Program-made: the position numbers and the translations under genes
In this document: piece by piece, positions 1 to 10,126 of the stretch
How the letters are laid out: each line of letters begins with the position of its first letter
How positions within the stretch are numbered: the stretch's first letter is position 1
The notes under the pieces: model-generated
Database searches by the model: none
What the model was told of the DNA's origin: nothing
Seen by the model: only the letters and a program-made list of their open reading frames with translations
Source: Zygnema cylindricum
Lineage: Eukaryota > Streptophyta > Zygnematophyceae > Zygnematales > Zygnemataceae
NCBI GenBank assembly: GCA_037447655.1
Contig: JBBHKE010000030.1
Coordinates: 1-64,000, forward strand
Direction of reading: 5' to 3'
DNA length: 64,000 nt

Positions 1-45
<45 letters not shown>

Positions 46-46
46 C
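1..46. repeat. (GA)n microsatellite
   Basis: An uninterrupted AG dinucleotide run fills the first 36 bases, and a slightly imperfect tail reaches about base 46. It is cut by the window edge, so its full length is unknown. Confidence 0.95.
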
Positions 47-230
47 TTGGAGTTAATCTCCTACGCGGTGACGGTAACTGAGTTGCAACTGAGTATACTA
101 GAATATACAGCAATAAGTTTTCCGAGTTTCATTTCAAGGCTTCTAAACAAACTACGGCAAAGCGAGAACCAAAAAGAGCAGGAAACCAAAAGTAAAAAAA
201 AAAATCTAAAAAAGGGCAGTTGCCGGAAAA

Positions 231-1448
231 CTATACAGTTGACGGCATGGAAAGAGGTGTCACAGAGACTCCCACATTAGGTCCATTGGACACATTTGGG
301 ATATTATTACCAACATTTGGGATAGATCCTACTACTTGCAAACTTTGTTGAAGAGTCGTCGAAATATTTTCCGGAAATGGAATATTCATACGTTCGAAAA
401 CTTTTGCTCCTGGAGCGATATCGTTTTGTTTATTAATAGGGACAGCTTTCGCCGGTCCAAAAACCACACCTCTGTAAATCAGATCCATATTCGCTACTTT
501 AAGAGTTACAAAATAACCAGCATCGAAAGTCCCATCGAAAATTCCCTCCACTGTCTTCCCGAGTAATGAACCCATTCCGTTCCCTGCTTCTTTCTTCTTC
601 TTCGACCCTCGTTTTTTCAAGCTCGATGAAGCCGGGGATTCTTGTAAAACTGCGTTTTGTATTACCGCAAGTCCCTCGGGTTCCGTAGGTGAGGGTTTAG
701 TTAACATTGGTTTCTTTTCTTTGAACTCAGGAATAGGTAATCCTGCATCTTCCATCTGTTTCCTCCGAATCTCTACCTCTTCTCGACTAGGTCTCCCTCT
801 CTTTCTCTTAAACTGCTGCTTAAACTGCTTCTCCTTCTCTATCTCCTCCTTTGTCCTTCGTCTCCTCCTCTGTTTTTGTCCCGTGGGATCCGCGAGTAGC
901 GCAACCATTTGCTGTTGGGCCAATACATGGAACCTCTGTTTTTCCGTTTCCGTTAAAGAAGCCCATCTTTGGGCAATTATATTCTCCACCCAATGGGCAC
1001 TTGCTGCGGGAAATTCTCCCACAATTCCCGGTCTTGTCCGGTCTTGGTAAATCCCATAAGCTCTCGCTAATATACTGTTTTGGAGGTTTCCGGGAGAGGG
1101 AGACTGAGAGAGAGCGGTAATGGTAGTTGAGGGATCGATGGAGACATTTGAATGAGAGGAATTTGGGACCAATTGAGAAGTTTGTTGAAAAGGGACCACC
1201 GACAAACTGCCTCCAAATGGGGCTTGGGGAGTGAGAAAAGAGGGACGAGAGTCGGTCGATGTGGTAGGTTTGGTAGTATTGGCGGTAGGAGGGAGAGGAG
1301 TAGGGGTAGGGGTAGGGGCAGGGGCAGGGGCAGGGGTAGAGGTATGGGTAGAAGTAGGGGCAGGGGTAGGGGTAGAGGTAGAGGAGGGAGGGAAAGTAGG
1401 TTGGTGTGCTCCATGTGGGAAAGTTTGAGAGGGAGGTTCTTGAGAATT
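231..1448 (-). CDS. AT-hook / HMG-box-like nuclear protein, 3' terminal exon
   Basis: This is the final coding exon of a probable chromatin protein. The frame stays open for about 405 codons and ends in TAG at 231-233. No ATG opens it. Instead a pyrimidine-rich tract ending in CAG (minus strand, 1449-1451) looks like a 3' splice site, so the exon probably starts at 1448 and the start codon lies upstream. Counting from that junction, there is a Pro/Thr/Ala-rich N-terminal stretch, then an HMG-box-like segment (about residues 125-185, with the pattern W-x2-L-x5-EK-x-F), a basic region, and an AT-hook with core KRKRGRP near residue 216. A conserved block near residues 297-358 (GTFDAGYFVT, RGVVFGPAKAVP, NDIAP) resembles plant AT-hook motif proteins. 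The C-terminus carries short IPNV-type repeats. DNA binding in the nucleus is inferred. Upstream exons were not identified. Confidence 0.65.
   Translation of the reverse strand, partial: NSQEPPSQTFPHGAHQPTFPPSSTSTPTPAPTSTHTSTPAPAPAPTPTPTPLPPTANTTKPTTSTDSRPSFLTPQAPFGGSLSVVPFQQTSQLVPNSSHSNVSIDPSTTITALSQSPSPGNLQNSILARAYGIYQDRTRPGIVGEFPAASAHWVENIIAQRWASLTETEKQRFHVLAQQQMVALLADPTGQKQRRRRRTKEEIEKEKQFKQQFKRKRGRPSREEVEIRRKQMEDAGLPIPEFKEKKPMLTKPSPTEPEGLAVIQNAVLQESPASSSLKKRGSKKKKEAGNGMGSLLGKTVEGIFDGTFDAGYFVTLKVANMDLIYRGVVFGPAKAVPINKQNDIAPGAKVFERMNIPFPENISTTLQQSLQVVGSIPNVGNNIPNVSNGPNVGVSVTPLSMPSTV
1270..1400. repeat. GGGGTA/GGGGCA hexamer minisatellite inside the AT-hook exon
   Basis: Imperfect tandem hexamers (AGGGGT, GGGGCA, GAGGTA). 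Read on the minus strand they encode the Pro-Ala-Pro-Thr repeat of the AT-hook protein, so the repeat is coding and likely to vary in length. Confidence 0.8.
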
Positions 1449-2105
1449 CTGCAAAAAATAGATTGCGATTTAAAAAAAAAAGTTAGAAACGGGGATAAAA
1501 AGTTTTATAAAAAAAAAAATTAGAATGAAAAGGGGATGAGAAAGGGAGAACAAAAATGAAACCGGAATCAAAAAGAGGCTTGTGTTCTTTAAATAGATTG
1601 TGACCTGTCAAACAACATCGAAACATTGGAATTTAACAGATTTACCTTAAGTTGAACTGGAAATTTAACTGCAAAATTTAACTGAAAAACTAACTGAGAA
1701 TTTGACTGAAAACTTAACCAGAAATGTAACTAGAAATTTGACTGAAAACTGGTACACTTATTTAGTTAATTACTATTTTTTACTAATTTACTGATTACTA
1801 CTAAGAGACCACCCACCATTACTAGAATTGGTGGGTTACCAGCATTAGTACTTTATTTGTAAATTGACTACACTAAATCAAATGTTGCTACGTGGATCAC
1901 TATAGGCCACTTGACTAAATAGTATTCATAACTGTTAAGATCGCAACGGTTGAAAAAAAAAATATATAAAAAAAAAGAAATCAAACAGTCAAACGCCCCT
2001 AATTGCCATAAAAACGTTCAACAATAATCAATGGACATTTGTACACCTTTCATTGATATTATTCTACTTAGAAACTCAAATTCAGTCAAAGGCGTTTTTT
2101 TCTCT
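1449..2105. other. Non-coding stretch upstream of the AT-hook exon
   Basis: AT-rich, with several short repeats of an AACTGAAAATTTAACTG type at about 1640-1750. It should contain the intron and first exon of the minus-strand AT-hook gene, but I could not fix a start codon whose phase agrees with the acceptor at 1449-1451. Confidence 0.4.
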
Positions 2106-2139
2106 TTTTGTTTTTTTTAAGTCATAAAAGTGGCCAAAA

Positions 2140-3700
2140 CCTTGTACACAACTCTCTTTCTCTATCTCACTCTCTCAACTTATTTTCAATCCTGCCTCTC
2201 GCTCTTTACCTTCAGCTCATAGTCCTATTCTCCCTCTCCTCTCTCTCCCTCTCCCCCACTCTCTCTCTCTCTCTCTTACTCTCTTTCACTCTTTACCTTC
2301 AGCTCATCCTCTTATTCTTTTTCTCTCTCCCTGCCTCGCTCTCCTCTCTCCTCCCTCTCGATCTTTACCATCGCCTCATACTGCTATTCTTTCTATCTCC
2401 CTCTCTCACCCTCCTCTATCTCACTCATTTCCCTTCCTCTTCTCCCCCCCCCTTTCTCCCTCTCATACTTTAACTTCAGCTCATACTACTATTCTTTCGC
2501 TCTCCTTCTCTCTATCTTCCTCTTCTTCTCTCTTACGCTCTCTTGTCTCTCCCCCTCTGCTCTCATTCTCTCTCTCACTCTTTACCACCAGATTCTGCTT
2601 CTTTTCTTTCTTTCTTTCTCTTCCCCTTCCTCAATCTCTCTCTCTCTCTTTCTCTCCCTCTCTCTCTCTCTCTCTCTTCCACTCTCTCCTCTCTCTAATT
2701 CCCTCCCAACTCTCTCTCACTGGTACTCTCTCCTCTCCTTCTCTCTCACCCTTTGCCTTCAGCTCTCTCTATCTCTCTTCCTATTTCTTTACCTTCACCT
2801 TCTATCCGCTCTCTCACTCTTTACTTTCAGCTACTACTTATATTCTTTTTTCATCTCTCTCTCGCCCTCTCTCTTTTATTTTTTCCTCTCCCTTTCTCAC
2901 TCTCTACTCTCTCCTCTCTCTCTCTTCACCTTCAGCTCATAATCCTATTCTTTCTCTCTCTTCCTCACGCTCCGTACCTTCAGCTCATACTCGTGTTCTC
3001 TCTCTCTCTCTCTCTCTCTCGACTTATTTCCACTCTTGTCCCTCACTCTTAACCTTCAGCTTATAGTCCTATTCTCCCTCTCTCCCTCTCTCTCTCCCTC
3101 TCTCTCTTCCCCTCTCCCCCTCCCTCTACTCATTATCCAACTCCTTCACTCTCTCTACTCTCTCCTCTCTCACTCTTTACCTTCAGCTCATAATCCTATT
3201 CTTTCTCTCTCTCTCCCTCACACTCCGTACCTTCAGCTCATACTCATTTTTTCCTTTCTCTCTCTCTCATCTTAATTTCACTCCTGTCCCTCACTCTCTA
3301 CCTTCAGCTCTTAGTCTTATTCCCACTCTCTCCAACTCCCTCTCTCTCTCCCTCTCTCTCTACTCACTCTCCCTCTCACTCACTCTCTCTACTCTCTTCT
3401 CACTCTTTACCTTCAGCTCATAACTATTCTTACTCTCTCTTCCTCTCTCTCCTTCGCACTCTGTACCTTCAGCTCGTACTCGTCCTCTCTCTCTCTCTCT
3501 CTCTCTCCCTCAACTTACTTTCATTCCTGTCATTAACACTCGCTAACTTCAGCTCATAGTCCTCACCTCCCTCTCTCTCTCTCCCTCTCTCTCCCTCTCT
3601 CAATCTTCCCTTTCTCTCTCTCTCTCTCCCTCTCCCTATCTATCCCTCTCTCTCCCACTCTCCCTCTCTCTCCCACTCCCTCTCTCCCCTCCCCCCCCAC
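2140..3700. repeat. Pyrimidine-rich satellite with a higher-order unit of about 250 bp
   Basis: CT-rich simple sequence is punctuated at least 14 times by an ACCTTCAGCTCATA core. Three variants of the core recur in order. One is followed by ATCCTATTC (near 2926, 3176, 3408), the next by CTCGT or CTCAT (near 2972, 3226, 3460), and the third by GTCCTATTC or a close variant (near 3046, 3298, 3540). The same variant returns every 232-254 bases, so the array is a three-subunit higher-order repeat over at least the last 650 bases. The open frames here are low-complexity artefacts. Confidence 0.85.
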
Positions 3701-5561
3701 TGTCCCCCTGTACAGCAGGCGTCGAGGCGCACCAAAGGGCCATGGCCAGATTGGTTCGCCTTGGGATCTTTCTTCGAAGCTTCGTCGACTTCCATTCCGT
3801 ACACTTCGTAGCACTCACAACGATTTTCGAGAGACGCCGATTTTGCGAAATAGACGCCTTTTCTTTTCTTTACTTTACTTTTCTTTTCTTGCGTTTCTTT
3901 TTCCTTACAAAGGTACTAAATTAGTAAACGACTACGAAGTACTAATGTAAGGTCTAATGGTTCCCTTTACTTTTGTTGGCGCCCCTTTACCCCTCTTCTA
4001 CCCCGTTCTGTCCGTTCCTCTCTCGTAAGTCCAATTTGAAATTTTCTTTAATACTGTCTCTCGTCTACGAATTTCGATTTAGGGTATTGGTTTGGTTAGA
4101 ATTGCTGAAATACGGAAGAAAGAAAGAGTACTTTCAATCGGTGGTACAAACGAACAACAAACAAACTTAAAAGGAATATGGCAGGAACAGTACGACGAAG
4201 TACCATAGAAGTACACAGCTATACCCGAGAAAGGGAAAGTATATAAAAAGAAAAGAGAGGTAGAAAACTGGAAACCCTAAAAAGGAAGAAAGTGGCAACT
4301 ACTGTGGCGGCGCGTATTTCCTTTACATATTTCTTTATTATTCGTAATTTTGTTACATATTTTTAGGAGGAACCTCAGCATCAACTGACATACGACAGAA
4401 TCTTTGCTCTGACGGATCATTAACCGTCGATTCCATACTTCAATGGTCACGATTTGAAAAAAACATAATACATACGTTTTATCGAATTGAACATCATTTT
4501 GGAAATGAGATGGCATTTTGAACGACTTCCGCAGGGGGATAAGTAATATCCCAGGTTCTGACTCCTTCTATGACGTATCTCGTTTTTAGCCGTCGATTCG
4601 CATAATCTAACGGCAAAATTAATGTTTGAGATTTCGGGTTTTCTGTCACATCGCATCATAATTTTTTGTGGCTGTAGTTTGACTCGAGAGTAGGTTCGGG
4701 TCGGGCGAGTTTCTCGACATACAGAATTTCCCCATAATAACTGTACGAAAATTAAAGAACGATCATTTTAGACGAAGCGAGGGCTGATTGGACAGCTCAT
4801 GCGAATTAATATTTCGAAGATTTGCCCCAAATTTTCCAATTTAAAATTTTGGTTTCAGATTTGGTTTCAAAGTTTCAAAACATTCAAAATTCAAATTCCG
4901 TTCAAAATTTTCATCCTCGAGGGAACCTTTGGGCTTTAGAGTGGGGGACACGTGTTGTTTGCACATAAATTCAAACATTAAAAAAGTACAGTACCGCTGG
5001 TCCCGACAGCTTTGGATCCACCGTCCACGACCAGAAAAAACAAAACAAGCCCAAGCGAATAGACATCGCGCTGAACACAAACTCTTATTAGTGTCTGTTG
5101 TGTCAGCAAATGAGGTGAAATCTCAAATCAATTTTTTAAGAGTACATAAAGGTACATATTGTCAAATCAATGAGCACGGACAGAAAAACTACGTACGGTT
5201 ACAATTAAACTGTACGTTTTTTAGGGGCAAAATGTCTGTCGACACTAAATTAAAAATAAGCTTTATCGTCACATGCTATTGGATGGTCACTTGTCAGCAA
5301 TAATCACACTTGTCGAAATGTCAGAACTCAGAACAAGGGCCTACAGTACGGAAAAGGTACAACTAGGTCCACAAGTCTAGGGGATTTCTTTCTCATAGAG
5401 TTCGCACACTACGAAAAAACGTCACAGTTAACGTGCGAATTAACTGCAATTGTACAAAACCGGTTTGTACCTTGACTGAACATCGCATGTACAAAGGAAG
5501 AACCATACATTTTACTGCAATGCGGCAGGCAAAATTGCCTCCGTTAAATGTACGATTGCAG
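3701..5561. other. Intergenic DNA, no gene recognised
   Basis: I see no supported gene. The short open frames (for example 3742-3924 plus and 4929-5303 plus) lack recognisable domains. AT-rich unique sequence dominates, with scattered GTAC-rich motifs. Confidence 0.5.
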
Positions 5562-5776
5562 TACACCGCCAATCGCTATTAGCGTAGAAGTTTCTTTAGC
5601 GTATACGAATAATTAGCGTGGTTTACGCTAATTGGGAATTTGGAAATTTTCGAAGAAATCGATTACTCTAATTAGGCATTAGGTTTTTTTTTAAATAGCG
5701 TGGATAATTCTATTTGAGAATTAAAAAAAGCGGGACGGGATTAGCGTACACAACGCTAATAGCGATTGGCGGTGTA
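5562..5776. mobile_element. TA-target MITE, copy 1 (215 bp)
   Basis: Terminal inverted repeats of about 24 bp: it begins TACACCGCCAATCGCTATTA and ends with the reverse complement of this. The outermost TA on each side is the target duplication, as shown by the copy at 48589-48791. The interior shares an inverted block (AATTTGGAAATTTTCGAAG) with the copy at 22743-22972. No coding capacity. Confidence 0.9.
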
Positions 5777-6247
5777 GCGTGACCGCCAAACATAGTGTCA
5801 CGTTGTCACCCGGCGTACTTTCTTAGGGCAAAAGCACGCGATAGTGAGATACACATGAGAGCCGTGAATACCCCTGGATTGAAACGTGGCGGGAGTACAG
5901 GGGACACCATGCGATTGAGTATGTAACTATGTACCCTGCTTCGATTTCAACTGCAGCTATCACGTCTCAAATCATATCGTTTCAAAGTCATATCGTGAGC
6001 TGTGGTACGCTCCTTACCTTGAGGCTTGAGCTAGAGAGCAAGTGGCAGAGACAATCGGGTACCCGAATCCGTACCCGATCCGTACCAGGTCGGCCGCGTC
6101 GGATTCGGAAGGGATTCCGGTGCCAAATTTTGTTGGCCGGCCGGATTCGGCCGGGCAAAAAAAAAAAACAATCGGGTACGGCCTAGTAACCTTAGGCCTT
6201 AAAAGAACGAAAAAAAATGAGGGTTTTGTAGGTACGTAACAATACAG
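5777..6247. other. Spacer with no gene recognised
   Basis: A GC-rich patch at about 6055-6180 contains repeated TCGGGTACC and GGCCGG motifs and an A12 run. I see no gene here. Confidence 0.4.
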
Positions 6248-6468
6248 TACACCGTGTATCGCTATTAGTGTTATTTTTTCCGTCACTTAAAACATCTTTG
6301 ATCCGTACACACTTGTCCGATTTTCAATTTGAGACCGTCAATCGGAAGGTGGGAATCTTGGCTTTCAATCGCAACCGTCCAATCCAAAATCAGACATGTG
6401 TGTACAGAGAAAAGATGTTTTAAGTGACGGAAAAATATATAACACTAATAGCAGCTATACACGGTGTA
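6248..6468. mobile_element. TA-target MITE, copy 2 (221 bp)
   Basis: Starts TACACCGTGTATCGCTATTA and ends with GCAGCTATACACGGTGTA, giving imperfect terminal inverted repeats. Subterminal arms (AAAACATCTTTGATCCGTAC and its inverse near 6400) extend the fold-back. Non-coding. Confidence 0.88.
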
Positions 6469-6476
6469 CTGTATAG

Positions 6477-7273
6477 TAGTGTTGGGTATCGGGTAATTTC
6501 ATATCGCAATAATTTCGATATTCAATATATCGAATATCAATCGAGCAAACTTCTCGATATATCGTACCGAGACCAACAAAAATTATCGCGATATATAGTG
6601 TTTTTTTTATATAATATGTTATTTTATAATATGTTATTTATTTTACAAATTGTTTGATACGCGACGTACGACGTGATTTTCGTTCCGTGACTTAAAGGTA
6701 GGCGCCGCAAAATGTAACCGACAAAAAAGTAATAATTATGTAATTCATATTATTAATTATTTAGTACGTAGAGATTTAACATACAAAAAGATCACACTAA
6801 TTAAGTCAAAGTATAATCTGAAAAAAAAAATGCAGACTTCTTTTCATGCTTTCACGCAGGAATACCTACCAATCATTTTTGCAGGCATCTACCAATTTGC
6901 AGATTGGTAGCCATTACGGCTTATCCATTTCAAGCGACTAATATTATAGAAAGCTTACACTTTTAGTTTTCTCCATGGATTCCCAAGGGATGGGAGGAAG
7001 CATGGGAGGTGAAAAGAAAAATGACACTGAAATGCTTCCGGATATTTACTACCAGCTGCAGCAACATTAGTTCTAGCAGCAATAGCAAAAATATTTATAA
7101 TTTTTTGTTTTAAAAAAGCCTCGATATATTGACGATACGATATATCGGCGATATATTGACGATACATCGCGATATTAAGTTTTTCGATATATCAAAGCGA
7201 TATATCGATTATCGGGTACCTGAAATTCGATATATATCGAATATCGGCAAATGGTCCTCGATACCCAACACTA
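6477..7273. mobile_element. Non-autonomous hAT transposon (797 bp)
   Basis: Terminal inverted repeats read TAGTGTTGGGTATCG and CGATACCCAACACTA, matching the TAGNG ends typical of hAT elements. The flanks CTGTATAG (6469-6476) and CTGTACAG (7274-7281) form an 8-bp target duplication with one mismatch and fit the hAT nTnnnnAn consensus. Subterminal regions are rich in CGATATATCG palindromes. There is no transposase. The insertion lies exactly in the 8-bp gap between two MITEs. Confidence 0.88.
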
Positions 7274-7281
7274 CTGTACAG

Positions 7282-7483
7282 TACACCGTGAATCGTTATT
7301 AGACTAAAGAAATTATTAGTGTCAAAAATTAATTAGTGTCATTGATGCTAATTTAGTGCCGGAAACGTGGAATATTATGGTCCACGTCCTTAAATAGTAT
7401 AATTTATTTTATTTAAGGTATCAATGTCAAAATTTTGGGGCGCTGATATAGAGTACATAAGTCTAATAACGATTCAAGGTGTA
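7282..7483. mobile_element. TA-target MITE, copy 3 (202 bp)
   Basis: Begins TACACCGTGAATCGTTATTA and ends CTAATAACGATTCAAGGTGTA. Internal blocks (GTACTCTATATC-type, TTTTGACATTGATACC, GTGGACCATAAT-type) match the copy at 48589-48791 in inverse orientation, so the two belong to one subfamily. Confidence 0.9.
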
Positions 7484-8872
7484 CTGTCCAATACTAGGTA
7501 CAGTACGTACCTTACTAGACTAGGTAGTACAGTTCTGTACTGTTCAGTACAATACTCTACTGTATTGCCTGCTATCGTTTTGTGATCGTTTAGACGTTTC
7601 AACCATATCTATTTAACTGTTAAAATTTACTATTTGGCATCGCTGTTACCACTTTATCATAAGGGAATTGATCATGACTATTGCGTGGTTCACACTTGAA
7701 AAGGGGGAAAACTGTATGGTATGAAAACAATATTTTTTTTTGTCCGCCGTGAACTGGCACGTGACGCTAGCCTACGTCAACTACACCGCGCATCGTTTTT
7801 TAGTGTCAAAGTTTAGATAGTGTAGAAGTAAATATATCGTCATTGATGCTAATTAAGAATTTGAAAATTAGAAAAAAAAAGGTTTATTCAAATTGCGGCG
7901 TTAACGCTAATTTGGGGACAGCAAAATTGGAATATTCTCCGTACGATTATACATTTTAATATGTGTAACCGTACACAATCTTAAAAACTGTACGTCGGCC
8001 CCAAATCGAGTATCCGTATCGATGAGACAATTTTACGACGGTTACGTGTCAATGCTATACCGCGTAACATAAAGTTTAATTACAGTTTTTTTTGTTTAAC
8101 GTTTACAGAAAGGGTTAACACGCCACGCCATTTCTACGCGTAACTTGGACGTATGGACGTAGTTCCGTTCGTCCGTATCTCATGTATTTAGTAACATCTC
8201 TTTTGGGTAGTTTTATTTCAGTTAAGTATGCTAATATGTGTCTTAATTGTAATAAGTGTGTTACCTCGTCTGTCTTTCAAACGTCTCACCTGTATTAACG
8301 TCAACGTTGTCCTGTACTAGAGTAAATGTTGACACTAAAATGAACCAAAAAGTACATAATGACCAACCAAATAATAATTCAAGTCACGTGATTGGCCGCC
8401 AAAGATTACACCTGTCCGATTTTTTATCCACGCATATGGGTTTTTTTACGGTGCAACATAACACGCGTGTCTTACCCGCTGCCTTTCCAAGAAAGATCCG
8501 TACATTCAATGAGCTGCCATGTTTTCCCACGCCATTTTCATGAAAAACGTCCATTGTCGACCACGTGCATACTATCACATTGAAAACTGACACAAATTTT
8601 AAAACTTTCCCGCTATCACCGTGTCGTTTTTAAAATCGAAATATTTGACTTTCAAACTAAATATTTGATTTAAAATTTTGAATTTTCAAATTTGGCTAAG
8701 CTTTTCCCTCCTTTTTTTCACAAGATATTCCCTTCCCTTCCTATATACACTCGTCTTCAACTCCAACAATGCCACTCTTTTTCCTCCCTTCGCATCTACC
8801 TTTGTTGTTGCATCTTATATTTGTTGCTTCATATTTATCTTTGACCAGTTGCCGTCACTATCTTAAGAAAAT
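7484..8872. other. Intergenic DNA with a truncated MITE
   Basis: At 7782 a MITE left end (TACACCGCGCATCG) starts and fades out by about 7920 without a right end. Around 7668-7700 the sequence GGAATTGATCATGACTATTG followed by CGTGGTTCACAC resembles the unoccupied target of the large inverted-repeat element at 20258-22629. No gene recognised. Confidence 0.5.
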
Positions 8873-9283
8873 ATGTGGCCCAATACCACCTTTTTTGCGG
8901 CGAAAGCCAAAGCTCTCGCTGAATTTTTCCCACATGAGGAGGAGATAGAGTGGGGCGAGAAAGAGGGAGAGGGAGAGGCAAGTGAAAGGATGGGATCACA
9001 AAATGATGACACCCTCATGGAATATGGTGGGTCTGATTTCGGCTCACCCCCAAATTCACCTCCGGACTCACCGCCAGACTCACCACGTGTGGACCACGGT
9101 ATCAGCTCGGTGGTGAGATGCAAGCTCTAACACGTGTCGACAAAGGCTGCACGCATTCGTGTAATCAATTGGATGATTGCGGATTGTAATGCAAACGGAA
9201 AGGAGTGCCTTATACCGAGGACCTTCGACAAGTTTCCGGAACACTTTACGGGCGAATATAATACAAATAAACAATATTACCTT
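8873..9283 (+). pseudogene. Probable N-terminal part of the pogo-like transposase
   Basis: One frame runs from ATG 8873 to about 9340, broken by a single in-frame TAA at 9128-9130. The first part is acidic with an NSPPDSPPDSP repeat. The second part (from about 9137) reads ARIRVINWMIADCNANGKEC followed by a FDKFPEHFTG segment. This looks like the N-terminal DNA-binding region of a transposase whose remainder begins near 12346, where the frame resumes with YQKTSRWWKGR. I infer that the two parts were once one gene separated by about 3 kb. I found no clean donor site at the end of this part. Confidence 0.45.
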
Positions 9284-10126
9284 TTTATTCTTACCTTATA
9301 TGAGTTTTTACGGCTGCTTACATTGTGTGCCTCAATATAGTATTCGCTTATAATGTGACATTTTTTTAACCTCTACCTTTATGTGTTCATTTCAATTAAT
9401 ATATATTTTTTCCTCGCCCCCACCACATTTTCTCGTGCACCGTCGTGAAACACCGATGACAGCGTGTCGTCGCTTGTGGTTGTAACATACTGAAATGTTT
9501 AGCAGGCGGCCACATCGAAGCGCCGACGCGTGGATGAAGAAATCGAATTGGCGACGACATTTCGTCGTCGCGACAAAGAGAAAAATGACGAAGTATAATA
9601 GCGAGCATAATTTAATTTTTTGTCCTTAGTTAGTTTAATAAATATGAACTTTTGTATGGTCGGCGAGGCTTTGTCTTTGTCTCATTGTTGGAATTGCATA
9701 ACTATTATACCGCGTGATTTTTTTATTCAGTTTCGTCGTCACATTGTTGGATTTTCCAAAAAAAATAAAGACATGACGATTTTCCTTTGACGTGGACCAC
9801 ACAATCTGTAAGTGTATTTTGCACGTCGTTGCCACTCTTGGAAACTTCTAAGCAGTGAGCCGCGATGTCTCCTAATCTCGTTTTGTCGTCACACTGTTAG
9901 AATGATCAAATTCATTGGATTAGCGACCACTTCGTGCCATCGCGAACAATACATCCAGCAAGTATATATCAAACGCATATAATGCGATAAAACCTCATGC
10001 GTTCTTTTTACGTGCGACCTTTAATTTTCAAGACAAACTCCTGAGTTTTCTCGTCCTTTTGTGAAGGTGACTCTTCTCCTTCATTTTTTTGTCACGTGTG
10101 GCTAATATACATGGAGGGCAGCAGCC
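9284..10126. other. Non-coding DNA with GTCGTCGC hairpins
   Basis: No supported gene. A perfect hairpin (GCGACGAC and GTCGTCGC arms, 9551-9571) and several TCGTCGTCAC motifs (about 9460, 9735, 9885) link this stretch to the hairpin clusters at 12.1, 14.4-15.1 and 16.1 kb. It may be intronic or untranslated sequence of the pogo-like element. Confidence 0.5.

Noticed and set aside
2108-3275. Hydrophobic Leu/Ser-rich open frames that look like membrane proteins
   Set aside because: They follow the CT repeat exactly. CTCTCT encodes Leu-Ser, so the hydrophobic pattern is an artefact.
3742-3924. Short plus-strand frame starting MARLVRLGIF
   Set aside because: No homology recognised, no splice or promoter context, and it ends in low-complexity Phe-rich sequence.
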